Origin: Pseudomaricurvus hydrocarbonicus
Lineage (GTDB): Bacteria; Pseudomonadota; Gammaproteobacteria; Pseudomonadales; Cellvibrionaceae
Direction of reading: 5' to 3'
Assembly: GCF_011602365.1 (NCBI RefSeq)
Contig: NZ_JAAONZ010000003.1
Coordinates: forward strand, 62,001 to 126,000
DNA: 64,000 nt
The translations under genes were made by a program, and so were the position numbers. The notes beneath the pieces are model-generated. The model did no database searches and was not told where the DNA came from. It worked only from the letters and a program-made list of their open reading frames with translations. This document shows, one piece after another, positions 1-9,400 of the stretch; positions within the stretch are counted from its first letter, which is position 1, and every line of letters starts with the position of its first letter.

Positions 1-46
1 TGCATGAGGTTTATGACCATGCCGGGTGACATCAGAGGCTTTTTGA

Positions 47-1168
47 ATGATTAACCTAGAGTCCGTTGGTATGCGTTCTTTTTGGGGTGTTTTTGTTCGG
101 TGGATGACACCAGATCTGCAGGATAGAGAAGTGGATGAGGTGTCGAACAAAATCTATCTGATCAACCTGTTCGGCTGGGTGGGGGCTGGCATCACATTGG
201 TGCTGGGGGTGAATGCAATATTCCATCAAAACCTGTTTTTAGCGGGATGCCTGTTACTGGTCTCCTTTGCTTATTTGATGGTGTATGTGTTGTTGAAAGT
301 CTTCAACCCCGAAAACACTTACGTTTATTCTGCTTCTCTGATCTTGTCTGTGCTGTGCATTCTGATGGTGTACTTGGTCTACACCGGCGGGGTTGCCAAT
401 ACCGGCCCGCTGTGGATCTATCTGCTGCCGCCGGTGGCGATGTTTTTTACCGGCATGAAGCGGGGGCTGGTGGTGGTCGGCGTATTTACCGTCGTTGTCT
501 GGTTTATGCTGTTGTACCGGGATGGGGCACTGTTGAAGGCGTCGTATCCGGTTGAGTTCAAGTTGCGTCTGCTCTACTCCTTTTTGACCGTGGCGTTTCT
601 GTCTGCAAGCTATGAGTTCTCCCGTCAGGTGGCTCTGCGACATTTTCAACGTCTCAATGACCAGTTTCAACGTCAGGCGCAAAAAGATTTTTTAACCGAT
701 TTGTTGAACCGCCGCGGCATGATGGAAGCGATTGAGCGTGAATACCACCGCTCTCGCCGTTTCGATCACGACATGTCGCTGGTGTTGTGTGACGTCGATT
801 ATTTTAAGCGGGTGAATGATCAATACGGGCATGAAGCAGGTGATTATGTGCTGAAAAGACTGGCGTCAGTGTTGTTGGAAGAGTTGCGGGGCCAGGATCA
901 GGTCTCCCGCTGGGGCGGCGAGGAGTTCATGATTTTGTTGCCGGAAACCGATGCCAGCAATGCCGAGTATCTGGCTGAGCGGTTAAGGTTGAGAGTGCAG
1001 CAAACGATTTTTGAATACAATGGGCAGCGCATTCCGGTCAGTATCAGTTTAGGGGTGTGCAAAGCGGATACCAATGAAAGCGTTGCGGATGTGATTAGAG
1101 AAGCCGATAAACATCTTTATATGGCAAAAGACAGCGGTAGAAACAAAGTGGTCACCAAACGACGTTAA
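47..1168 (+). CDS. membrane-bound diguanylate cyclase (GGDEF domain)
   Basis: Makes cyclic di-GMP from two GTP at the inner membrane. The N-terminal half (about residues 36-205) has five to six hydrophobic segments forming a membrane sensor that I cannot assign to a named family. The C-terminal GGDEF domain (about 210-373) has the active-site loop GGEEF at 290-294 and a complete inhibitory RxxD site (RGQD, 281-284) five residues upstream. Both the A-site and product inhibition therefore look intact. No EAL or HD-GYP domain is present. The ATG at 47 follows AGAGG at 34-38 with eight-base spacing; an alternative ATG lies at 71. It stands alone at the window edge, so an upstream partner could be missing. 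Confidence 0.93.
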   Translation: MINLESVGMRSFWGVFVRWMTPDLQDREVDEVSNKIYLINLFGWVGAGITLVLGVNAIFHQNLFLAGCLLLVSFAYLMVYVLLKVFNPENTYVYSASLILSVLCILMVYLVYTGGVANTGPLWIYLLPPVAMFFTGMKRGLVVVGVFTVVVWFMLLYRDGALLKASYPVEFKLRLLYSFLTVAFLSASYEFSRQVALRHFQRLNDQFQRQAQKDFLTDLLNRRGMMEAIEREYHRSRRFDHDMSLVLCDVDYFKRVNDQYGHEAGDYVLKRLASVLLEELRGQDQVSRWGGEEFMILLPETDASNAEYLAERLRLRVQQTIFEYNGQRIPVSISLGVCKADTNESVADVIREADKHLYMAKDSGRNKVVTKRR

Positions 1169-1344
1169 GAGCCGAGGTGTTTTAAAAATATTTTCCAGCA
1201 AATATTATTAAACACAGGAACTTTGAACGCGCCTGCCGTGTTGGATTGATGTTGTAACAGGGTTTTGTAATGACCTTAGCATGAACACCTTTAGCGTTGC
1301 CGTGCGAGGTGTTTGCCGGGGCGCAGCCGAAAGGATGGGACAAT

Positions 1345-1689
1345 ATGACAACAGCGTTCACCAGTGAGCATCGCAAGGCCGTGGTTGAAGACTATTTTCA
1401 GTGCCTGCTGCACGGAAACATATCCGCGCTGCCCGTCACCAGTGATTATGTGACACAGAGTCCGATGTCCGGCAGGCTCAGTGGCAAGGCGGCCCTGGAT
1501 TACCTCGAAGAGATCGGTCGCGAGATGAGCGACATTCGCATCGTTCGATGCATTGCGGAAGGCGATACCCTGGCGGTGCAGTACGATGAAATCAGTGAGG
1601 ATCTGGTGCTGCCGGTGTGTGCTTTCATTGACTTTCGCGGTGATAAAATCTGTTCTACCCAGGTTTTCTTTGACAGTGCGGCGCTGTAA
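1345..1689 (+). CDS. NTF2-like / SnoaL-type small protein
   Basis: A 114-residue protein with the cone-shaped NTF2-like pattern: an N-terminal helix (HRKAVVEDYFQCLLHG), then a short strand-rich C-terminal half ending FIDFRGDKICSTQVFFD. Such proteins can be enzymes (isomerases, cyclases) or simple binding modules. No catalytic residues can be named here, so the substrate is unknown. An upstream ATG at 1297 is in frame, but the ATG at 1345 has purine-rich AAGGATGGGA just before it and starts at the domain edge. It converges on tcdA, whose stop lies 32 bases away. Confidence 0.7.
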   Translation: MTTAFTSEHRKAVVEDYFQCLLHGNISALPVTSDYVTQSPMSGRLSGKAALDYLEEIGREMSDIRIVRCIAEGDTLAVQYDEISEDLVLPVCAFIDFRGDKICSTQVFFDSAAL

Positions 1690-1720
1690 TCGCCGGACGT
1701 GCCTTATGGCTCGCAGACCT

Positions 1721-2605
1721 TTACGCCGGTTCTGGCGGTTGCGACTTTCTTGCCTGCTTGTGTAAAAAACGCTCCAGTGCCCGCGACACAGCGACAAACC
1801 CAAACGTGGCAGTGACCATCGTGGCGGCGCCAAAGCCGCCGCTGCAATCGAGTTTGGTGCCGGCTTGCAGGCCGGATTTTGCCTGGCAGGTGCCGCCGTC
1901 TTCTGCGGGGTAGGTCATTTGTTCGGTGGAATACACGGCCTCAATGGAAAATACCCGTTTCGGGTTGCGGGAAAAGTTATGCCAGCGGCGCAGGGTGTTG
2001 CGGGTTTTCGCCAACAGTGGGTCGTTGGTGGTGCGACTGAGATCGCCGCTGATGATTTGGCGGGGGTCCAGTTTGCCTCCGGCAGAGCCGACGGTCAGAA
2101 TGATTTTTTTGTGGCGTTTGCAGTAATTGATCAGGGCCGCCTTTACATAGGCGGCGTCAATGGCGTCAATAACCACAGATGCATCGCGGGGGATCAGCTC
2201 ATCCAGATTGTCGGTTTCTAAAAATTCGTCAACCGCATTGACCTTGATGTCGGGGTTGATGTCTTTCAGGCGCTCCGCCATGACGGCGATCTTTTGCTGG
2301 CCGACCGTGCTGTTCAGGGCGTGGATCTGACGATTGGTGTTGGTGATGCAGATGTCGTCCATATCAATCAGGGTGATTTCACCGATGCCGGAGCGCGCCA
2401 GGCCTTCGGCTATCCAGGTGCCCACACCGCCAATACCGACCACCACAAAGTGGCTGCCGTGGAATGCGGTCAATGCAGCGTTGCCGTACAGACGGGCTAT
2501 ACCGCCAAAACGCTGACGGTAACCTTCAGACAGCCCCTCTGCAGAGGGGCTGTCTGCGGCGGCCAGAGGGGCAGAAGGGGCTTGGTTGGGCTCAGGGTGG
2601 TTCAT
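1721..2605 (-). CDS. tcdA: tRNA threonylcarbamoyladenosine dehydratase
   Basis: E1-like enzyme that uses ATP to cyclise t6A37 of ANN-decoding tRNAs to ct6A. The core from YRQRFGGIARLYG onward is very close to E. coli TcdA/CsdL: nucleotide-binding GIGGVG, the TLIDMDD strand, the NTNRQIHAL segment and the C-terminal SGFGAATMVTATFGFVAVS. The reading frame stays open further upstream to 2791. The start at 2605 is chosen because the 294-residue product then matches the family (about 270) plus a short Ala/Pro-rich N-terminal tail of about 28 residues; there is no convincing Shine-Dalgarno. It lacks the csdA/csdE neighbours seen in E. coli. Confidence 0.93.
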   Translation of the reverse strand: MNHPEPNQAPSAPLAAADSPSAEGLSEGYRQRFGGIARLYGNAALTAFHGSHFVVVGIGGVGTWIAEGLARSGIGEITLIDMDDICITNTNRQIHALNSTVGQQKIAVMAERLKDINPDIKVNAVDEFLETDNLDELIPRDASVVIDAIDAAYVKAALINYCKRHKKIILTVGSAGGKLDPRQIISGDLSRTTNDPLLAKTRNTLRRWHNFSRNPKRVFSIEAVYSTEQMTYPAEDGGTCQAKSGLQAGTKLDCSGGFGAATMVTATFGFVAVSRALERFLHKQARKSQPPEPA

Positions 2606-2928
2606 AGCGAATTTCAGGGTCGGTCTCTGTGGCGATGGCCATTGGTATCGGTTGCGCGCGAATTTTATCAAAGTCGCTGCAAAACCCCTAATACCTGTAA
2701 CGGTAAGGGCTGCAATGACGTTGACCCCCCGCGTTTCACGCTGAGCATGGTCGCGGGCTCCGTTGAACCAAGGTGATGACTTTGTGGTCATAGTAGGAAT
2801 TCGCCTTCTGGATCGGCATGTTTGAACGGATTTTCTTGTTTTTCAGTGGTCTGGCGATATCATTGTGACCCAACAAGCAGTGAATGTTTGAAACCGCTGG
2901 CAGATGAATATCAGGAAAACAGAAGCAC
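2606..2928. other. intergenic region between tcdA and the desaturase
   Basis: A divergent spacer of 323 bases with no supported gene. Short open frames here are overlaps of the flanking genes. It must hold the promoters of both neighbours; the best sigma-70-like match toward the desaturase is listed separately. Confidence 0.5.
2836..2863 (+). promoter_or_regulatory. possible sigma-70 promoter of the desaturase gene
   Basis: TTGTTT (2836-2841) and TATCAT (2858-2863) are separated by 16 bases, 66 bases before the desaturase ATG. Judged by eye only. Confidence 0.3.
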
Positions 2929-4170
2929 ATGACGAACCACCGCAATAATCCCGCGCCCTTGTTTAATCGTATCCGGGATGTTTTTAAACACGGCTTTACC
3001 ATCGATTGGGTGACGGCCAGCTTTATCTCCATTACCCACGTTATTTGCCTGATCGCCACGCCGATTGCCTACGTGTACGCCCCCGAAGGTTTTTGGAAAA
3101 TCATGTTGGCCTGGACTCTGATTCACGCGTTTGTTGGTTGTATCTCTACCACGGTCTACTCCCATCGACTGGTATCGCACGGTGCGGCTAAATACGTCAG
3201 TTGGCCGGTACATATTGTGTTTGGGTTTATTGGCCAGGTGATGGCGATTCAGGGCAGTGTGCGTCGCTGGGCGGCGATGCACGTGATCCATCACGGTGTT
3301 GATCGCAGTGGCCATCATCAACTGGACCCTTACAGCGCCACCTGGTTTAACAGTGGCTGGCGCAATTTTCTCTGGTCTCACGTGTTGACCTACTTCTTTC
3401 ACCACCCGAATACGGTGGCACAGGAAAAGGCTTTTCAGGCCAAAAACGCCACCCCCCTGGTGTGGCAGGATAAGCTGTACCTCCCGTTACTGGTGGTTTT
3501 GAACTTTCTGTTGCCGCTGATTCTCGGTTACGTCCTGACCGATTCGGTGGTGGGCGCGCTCTGCCTGATGGTCGCTTCCATTGGCGGTTTTATTCTGGCG
3601 CAACACAATACCTGGACCGTCAACAGCGTGACCCATATGTGTGGGTTTACCAAGGGGGCCTTCAGCTCGGCCAAGAACAACTATGTGTGGATGGGGCCCA
3701 TGGGGGAGGGGAATCACCATGCGGACCACCACGACTTTGCCCGCGATTACCGCAATGGCTTTGGCTGGAGTGGTTGGCTGCTGGACCCGACCCGTTATGT
3801 GATCTTGATGCTGCGGGGATTGGGCCTGGTAAAAGGCTTGCAGCGGGCGACCAAGCGCCAGGAAGCCGAAATTATTGCCCGGCGTGAATTGTACAATGCC
3901 CAGGTCAGAACTCAGCCCACCCGCTGGGAGACCTGGGAAGCCAAGCTGGAAGCGCGCAAGGCCGAGTGGTTGGAAGCGACGCACCAGTGGGAGGCGTTCA
4001 AGGCTCAGCGTATGACCCTCAAACGTATGTCCCTGCCCAAGTTTGAGTTGCAGCAGAAGCTGGATGCGCTGAAGCTGGAGATGGAGGTCGCCCGACGGGC
4101 CATGCGGGCGCGCAAACAAGCGTTTTTTGATGCCATCTACGAAATGCGGGTGATGCAGTACGCGAGCTAG
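2929..4170 (+). CDS. membrane fatty acid (acyl-CoA) desaturase
   Basis: Di-iron membrane desaturase of the delta-9 acyl-CoA type, expected to place a double bond in membrane acyl chains. All three histidine boxes are present: HRLVSH (79-84), HVIHH (118-122) and NHHADHH (262-268). Four to five hydrophobic segments lie between residues 27 and 240. The last 100 residues (about 310-413) are highly charged (many Arg, Glu, Lys, Trp) and predicted helical or coiled coil. This extension makes the protein longer than a typical bacterial desaturase of this type and has no obvious catalytic role. The gene is monocistronic, read toward a strong hairpin terminator. Confidence 0.93.
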   Translation: MTNHRNNPAPLFNRIRDVFKHGFTIDWVTASFISITHVICLIATPIAYVYAPEGFWKIMLAWTLIHAFVGCISTTVYSHRLVSHGAAKYVSWPVHIVFGFIGQVMAIQGSVRRWAAMHVIHHGVDRSGHHQLDPYSATWFNSGWRNFLWSHVLTYFFHHPNTVAQEKAFQAKNATPLVWQDKLYLPLLVVLNFLLPLILGYVLTDSVVGALCLMVASIGGFILAQHNTWTVNSVTHMCGFTKGAFSSAKNNYVWMGPMGEGNHHADHHDFARDYRNGFGWSGWLLDPTRYVILMLRGLGLVKGLQRATKRQEAEIIARRELYNAQVRTQPTRWETWEAKLEARKAEWLEATHQWEAFKAQRMTLKRMSLPKFELQQKLDALKLEMEVARRAMRARKQAFFDAIYEMRVMQYAS

Positions 4171-4204
4171 ACCGGTGAGAGGTGCAGTGGCACCGAACGG
4201 ATAA

Positions 4205-4230
4205 AAAAGAGCGGCCGGTGCCGCTCTTTT
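4205..4230. terminator. bidirectional rho-independent terminator
   Basis: A perfect 11-bp stem (AAAAGAGCGGC / GCCGCTCTTTT) with a four-base loop CGGT sits between two convergent genes. It has A-rich and T-rich flanks, so it can serve the desaturase (plus) and the HD-domain gene (minus). Confidence 0.88.
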
Positions 4231-4284
4231 GGGTTTTGAGGCTGTCGTCAGTCTGCCCTGTGTGGGTAACCTGCGACGGGTGAA

Positions 4285-4869
4285 TCAAGCGGCATCTTCG
4301 GCGCTGTTGTAGATCGATTTGCGGACCTTGCTAAACACCTTTTCCACCATCGGCACAAAGTATGCCAGCGGTTCGCTGGCATACTCGGGATCAAAGCTGT
4401 TTTGATCGTAGCGGTGACAGAAATCCACACAGGCCTGAAAATACGGCTCATCTTTAAACTGGTCGCGCAGGTTGCGGTCCAGGCCGAGAAAGTCAAAGAA
4501 ATAATAACCCTGAAAGATGCCGTGGTGCTTGACGATCCAGTGGTTCTCTTCGGACACATAGGGCTCCAGTAATACGGCGGCGACGTCGGCGTGATTGGCG
4601 GGCCCCAGGGTGTCGCCAATGTCGTGCAACAGGGCGCAGACAACGTATTCATCATCGCGGCCATCGCGGTGGGCGCGGGTGGCGGTTTGCAGGCAGTGCT
4701 CGAGGCGATCGATCGGAAAGCCTCCGTAGTCGCCGCGTAAAATTTCCAGGTGCGTCAGGATCCGCTGCGGCAGTTGTCTGGAAAACCCCTCCAGGTGCTC
4801 GGCAATAATTTGCCAGTCTTCGGCAGTGCCTTCTGTCATGGCTGTGAATTTGGCTTGTTTCTCGGTCAT
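4285..4869 (-). CDS. HD-domain metal protein, PhnZ/MIOX-like
   Basis: A 194-residue HD-superfamily protein. It has His58, the paired His82-Asp83 (LLHDIGD), further His at 93 and 115-116, and Asp155 in CHRYD. The 24-residue spacing from the first His to the HD pair resembles the mixed-valent di-iron oxygenases PhnZ and myo-inositol oxygenase more than classic nucleotide phosphohydrolases (inference). The substrate is unknown and no phosphonate or inositol genes are nearby. The ATG at 4869 follows AGGA with nine-base spacing; the longer frame would need a GTG at 4887. Confidence 0.8.
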   Translation of the reverse strand: MTEKQAKFTAMTEGTAEDWQIIAEHLEGFSRQLPQRILTHLEILRGDYGGFPIDRLEHCLQTATRAHRDGRDDEYVVCALLHDIGDTLGPANHADVAAVLLEPYVSEENHWIVKHHGIFQGYYFFDFLGLDRNLRDQFKDEPYFQACVDFCHRYDQNSFDPEYASEPLAYFVPMVEKVFSKVRKSIYNSAEDAA

Positions 4870-5069
4870 TCTCAGTCTTCCTGTCACGTTGAAGGTTGAT
4901 CTCTGTCACTGAGTCTATTGCAGGTTGCTGGTTTTCAACAGTCGCAGACGTGACCGTTTTGGGGTGTTGTTCGGCGGGACATAGAGGGCAGGTCGACCCC
5001 GCCGGCCTTTAAAGCACTGCGGCTTAACAGGCGGCGGTCATCTCAAGGGCAGGACACGGAGCTCAGGCT

Positions 5070-5300
5070 CTAATGCTCAACGATGTGTATTTCCTTGAAG
5101 CCGATGTCATGGGCGGCTTCTGAGGCGGCGTCCAGGGAGGTAAAATGACAGGCGTCGCCGGTGGTGGTGGTCAGGTGCAGGGTTCTGCCCCAGAGGTCGT
5201 GACAGTCAATGTGCCAGCTGCCGTCTTTATTGTCCGCGACGGCCATGACGTCGGTGATGCGGCCGATTTCATAGAGGGTGCGCATGTGTGACAGGTCCAT
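5070..5300 (-). CDS. small conserved-looking protein of unknown function
   Basis: A 76-residue soluble protein, acidic and rich in His and Asp, without signal peptide or membrane segment. The composition and the strand-turn-strand pattern (DGSWHIDCHDLWGRTLHLTT) suggest a small beta-rich fold, followed by a helix (SLDAASEAAHDIGF). A strong Shine-Dalgarno (TAGGAGA) six bases before the ATG supports translation. I do not recognise the family. Confidence 0.65.
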   Translation of the reverse strand: MDLSHMRTLYEIGRITDVMAVADNKDGSWHIDCHDLWGRTLHLTTTTGDACHFTSLDAASEAAHDIGFKEIHIVEH

Positions 5301-5634
5301 AGTTCTCTCCTAAGCCCGAATAGGTTGTCAGATTGCTGTTTATTATGAGTGCGTTTTAAGTATAGAAAGGATTTCTGAATGTACAGCAAGCAATTTAGGC
5401 GAAAATGACCAGAAACAGACGACACCCCAGGGTACCCTCTCTTGCTGCGCAATTCACCGTGCAGGGAGGTGACAATAGAACAATAGGCAGGTGACAGGTG
5501 ACAGGTGACAGTTTACAGGAGATAGGAATCCCCCAATGTGCCTGCGCAATTCACCTTGCAGGGGGCAGCTGACAGGGGGCTCCGCTCAGGCCTGAGCGGC
5601 CGGGAGCGGAAGTGGGTAGCCGGATCGGGGTGCT
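5301..5634. other. intergenic region with repeats
   Basis: A gap of 334 bases without a supported gene. It holds the promoter of the small gene and the repeat block listed next. Confidence 0.5.
5446..5563. repeat. duplicated 21-mer flanking a 7-bp tandem repeat
   Basis: A 21-base word beginning TGCGCAATTCACC occurs at 5446-5466 and again at 5543-5563 with one mismatch. Between them GTGACAG is repeated three times head to tail (about 5491-5511) and followed by TTTACAGG. The block is noncoding. Confidence 0.8.
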
Positions 5635-6006
5635 TCAGGCGAAGCGTTGTTCCAGGTAGCTGATGATGTCGCTGGATTCGTACATCCAGCGGACGTTACC
5701 CGCTTCTTCAATGCGTAGGCAGGGTACTTTCACGGCGCCGCCTTCGGTTGCCAGTTCCTGGCGGAAAGGGCTGCCAGGCTTGGCATTGCGGGTATCAATG
5801 GGCAGGTTCAGGCGGTGGATGGCGCGTCGGGTCTTGACGCAAAACGGGCAGGCGTAAAATTGATAGAGCGACAGGCCCTGGGTTGCCTGAGCGACCTGAG
5901 CCTGTGCCTCCGGACTGCGCTTCAGTTTGCGGGGGCGGGTGATCCAGTCGATCAGGATAATCAGTCGGCCAAGGCCTTCGCGGATCAGTGTGACAAGCAA
6001 CTTCAT
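5635..6006 (-). CDS. membrane-anchored glutaredoxin-like protein
   Basis: A thiol-disulfide oxidoreductase fold with active site CPFC (Cys53, Cys56) and a cis-proline segment (VKVPCLRIEE). It is preceded by an N-terminal hydrophobic stretch (about residues 4-20) that probably anchors it at the membrane. It resembles the 120-residue glutaredoxins with an N-terminal extension found in gammaproteobacteria. A GAGGA Shine-Dalgarno lies seven bases before the ATG. It diverges from the parvulin gene and shares a 142-base promoter region with it. The physiological substrate is unknown. Confidence 0.88.
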   Translation of the reverse strand: MKLLVTLIREGLGRLIILIDWITRPRKLKRSPEAQAQVAQATQGLSLYQFYACPFCVKTRRAIHRLNLPIDTRNAKPGSPFRQELATEGGAVKVPCLRIEEAGNVRWMYESSDIISYLEQRFA

Positions 6007-6148
6007 GGGATTCCTCTAATCTTTACGCCAGAGCTGTCTGGATTCAACGAAACGGCGCGCAGTATAATGCAAACCCGAGTGTGACGCAGTCCTTGTCTGG
6101 CGAAAGGACTGTGAAGCCGACGCCATTAATTCTTGAGGTTTAGCCGTT

Positions 6149-6427
6149 ATGCCCATTGCCTGTGCCCGACATATTTTGGTGAAGTCCAAAGCCGAGGCCG
6201 AAAAGCTGAAGCAACAATTGGCACAGGGGGCGGATTTTGGCCAGTTGGCCAAAAAGCACTCACAGTGCAATTCGGCCAGGCAGGGCGGTAACCTGGGCGA
6301 GTTTCGCCCCGGCCAGATGGTCAAGGCGTTTGACAACGTGGTGTTTAAAAAGCCGGTGTTGACAGTCCATGGCCCCATTAAAACCCAGTTTGGTTTCCAC
6401 CTGATTGAGACGATCTATCGGGATTGA
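6149..6427 (+). CDS. ppiC: parvulin-type peptidyl-prolyl cis-trans isomerase
   Basis: A single-domain parvulin of 92 residues, the same length as E. coli PpiC (93). It has the typical ARHILVKSKAEAE start, the GADFGQLAKKHSQC segment, GGNLGEFRPGQMVKAFD and the C-terminal TQFGFHLIE. It catalyses proline isomerisation in the cytoplasm; no signal peptide is present. TTGAGG lies about a dozen bases before the ATG. It converges on the giant fusion gene, whose stop lies eight bases downstream. Confidence 0.95.
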   Translation: MPIACARHILVKSKAEAEKLKQQLAQGADFGQLAKKHSQCNSARQGGNLGEFRPGQMVKAFDNVVFKKPVLTVHGPIKTQFGFHLIETIYRD

Positions 6428-6434
6428 CCCGGGG

Positions 6435-9400
6435 TTAAGAGGTGCTCAGGCTCTGCTCCCTGACCATCTCCCAGCGCTGTCGCAATCGGTTTTCGCCGCT
6501 CGCCGCTTCGGTCGTGGACGCCTCGTCGGCGCGGTCCGGTACCCGGTCAAACTCACACTGCAGTACCCAGCGTTGATTTTCCTGTGCCACGGTCAGCAGC
6601 GCAAAGCCATCACCGGGGTAGAAGCGTGTCTTCACCTCGCACTGAAGGTCACTGTCACCGGGGACCTGGAAGGATTCGTGGCCGGCAAACAGGTCCGGTG
6701 TGGAATTCACAAAGGTAAACGGTGAGTAGAGCCCCGAGCTGTGGATTGAGTGCACGCGCGTGCGGGTATTGTGGCCGGCGTGGGTCAGGTCAATGTCGAC
6801 GGTGCTCGACAGGTGCTCGTCTCCGGACAGGAACACCAGATTGGTGAGGTTGTGTTCGGCAATGAAATGCAGCAAGTCGTGCAGCGTGCTGGGGTACCCG
6901 TCCCAGGCATCTGAGTGAATGCTGCCCGGGTGAGCGCCTGAAGCGGTTGTGCCGGCGGTTGACCGCAAGCGTCTGGGCAACAGCATGGAAGGGGACAGGA
7001 TAAACCGTGGCCGTCCATCGCCGGGTGCGTTTAACAGCCAGTCTTTCAGTGCGCGCAATTGCTCATCGGACATCAGCTGGGCGCTATTCAGGTCGGCGAT
7101 GGCCTTTTCAGGGCGCTCATTGTCCCGTGCAGAAATCTTTCGGCCTTGCCGCTCGGTGCGGCTGTCGACCATGAAAAAATCCAGCCCTTGTTGGGTGAAG
7201 GTGTACCAGAGGGGCGTTTTCTCCAGGTCCTGGATGTTCGGTGTCTGGTGCAGATTGCGTTGAAAGTTGAGATACGCCCGTTTGCCATCCGCCAACAGCG
7301 CTTTTTCACCCAGCTCGCTTTCACTTTGATCCCAATCGTTTTTCAGCTCGTGGTCGTCCAGCATCATAAAGCTTGGCAGGCGGCGCAGGACAGACTTTAC
7401 CGGTCGCTGATGCAGCCATTTGTGATAGGTGGCGGTAAAGCGATCGTAGCGGTCGATGGGGTCAAACAGTCCCGCACTGGCATCGGTGTAGACCTGATCG
7501 CCGGCCAGCACGATAAACTGGGGTTTGAGCTCTGTGCTCGTCCCAGAAGCTGTCACTTGCGACTGCGGGGTTTGAGCGGTCGCAGAAGCGCCGCAGGCAT
7601 CGAGTCTCGCGCTCAAGCGCCGATAGGCGCGGTACGCCACTTTGCGGTCGAGCATGCCTGGCGCGTACTGGCACGCGGCCAGTACAAATTGCGTGGTCGG
7701 GGTCTGCTCGCCTAGTCCGGGTCCAGCGGGGGGGGACGGCAGTTCCACGATGGCATTTTCCAGCTCTGTCAGCGGCTGCTGCAGAACGTTGTTCAGAGCT
7801 CGGGCAAAGTTGTCGCTGAGCAAATGCTGTTGCAGGTAATCGGACAGCGCTCTGTGCTGGGGGTCACTGGCGATGCTCGGCAGGTCGATAATGTCGAGCA
7901 GGTTGTCTGGCAGCACCGCGTCGTAGAGCTGTCCATACAGGGCCTGGTTGGAGTCCAGGTCCAGGTCGTCGAGCAACAGTGACAGTATGCCGTCGGCCTG
8001 CTCAAAGGTGGGCGTCACCGGCAGCTCGGTTTTCAGCCAGCGATCCTGGTGCGGTGAGGCGAATTTCACACACAGGTTTTCGCGCATCAAGTTCAGGCTT
8101 AAGGTCGGACCGTGAACACTGCTGGCCAGGCGCAGGCCTTGCCGGTGGTATTTCACGGCAATAAACAAGACAAATTCCGGATTCATTTTCTGCGAGCTGA
8201 AGCCCAGGCTGACGGGCAGCGTGTTGCTCTCGCCGGCTTGGATGGCACCGATCACCGGGCCGGAGAAGGGCAGGTGTAGCTGATAGTGTTGGGCCTCTGG
8301 TTCGTGTGGGGCTGGGGCTGTCGATGGCGGCGGGCCCTGCTGTAAAAAGCGATGTATTTTGTCAAAGTTGGCGCGCACCCCTTTGCCGATGAGGGCATCC
8401 TGATGGCCAAAACCGGCGAGGACTTCAGTGCGGTAATCGCAACCGGCTTTGTGCATGGTCTCGGTCATGCGGCCCAGGGTCGAAATGTCGGCCAGGCCAT
8501 TCTCATCGCCGTGGACACTCAGCGTGGGAAAGGTCCAAAATTGTTTCAGGCGCTCATGGGTGACGAATTCATTTTCACCGTGCTTGTTGGTCACGCGTTC
8601 GTGAATGGCAAAGCGGATGACTTGCGAGAGGGTCACCATGCTCAGCGGGCCAAACAGGTCGTCGATGCTGTCCAGAGTTTTGCGCGACAGGTTGGCGAGG
8701 CTGAAGGTGCGGCCATAGAGTCCGTCCATGCGATGACGGGTGCCCACGAAAGGTGTTTTGGCCCAGGGTAGCCCGGGGTTTTCCAGGTCAAATTCTCCAT
8801 CGGGGTAGGGCAGGGCAGACAGTAAACGGTCGAGCAGTTGCTCGGCGGTACCGGGTGCGTCTGAGCGTTTAAAGGCATAAAACACAAACGGCATCAGCTG
8901 TTGTACGTAGCTCAGCCCGTAAGCGCGGAAAATATTTTCCGGACTGAAGACCACTCGCGGCCCCACCTGTGATAGCACGGCCTTGCCAATGCGTTGCGGC
9001 AGCAGTTGGCGTTCGCGAAAGAACGGCGCGTCGTTTTCCGGCGGTGCCAGTACCGCCATGCTGAACATGGCCGAGCCCATGCAGTGTGCCACCACATCCA
9101 CTTTTTCCTGTTGGGTTGTCTGGCAGATGTGATCAATGGCAACCGGTATGTCGGCGAAGGCAACGTCTTCAAACGACCAGGGCAACATGGCGGTGGGCAT
9201 ACCACTGCTGGTGCGCAGATCAACGACCCAGACATCGCGGCCTTTCATCCACAGGTAGTGTGTCAGGTTCGGGTCGATGGAGGGATGAGTGTAGGTGTTG
9301 CCGCTGGCACTGTAGCCATGAATCAACAGCACCGGTGGCGCGCTGCTGTGGGGTTGGGGGTAGCGCGTCAAGCGCACCTTGACGGGCAGTTCGACGGCCA

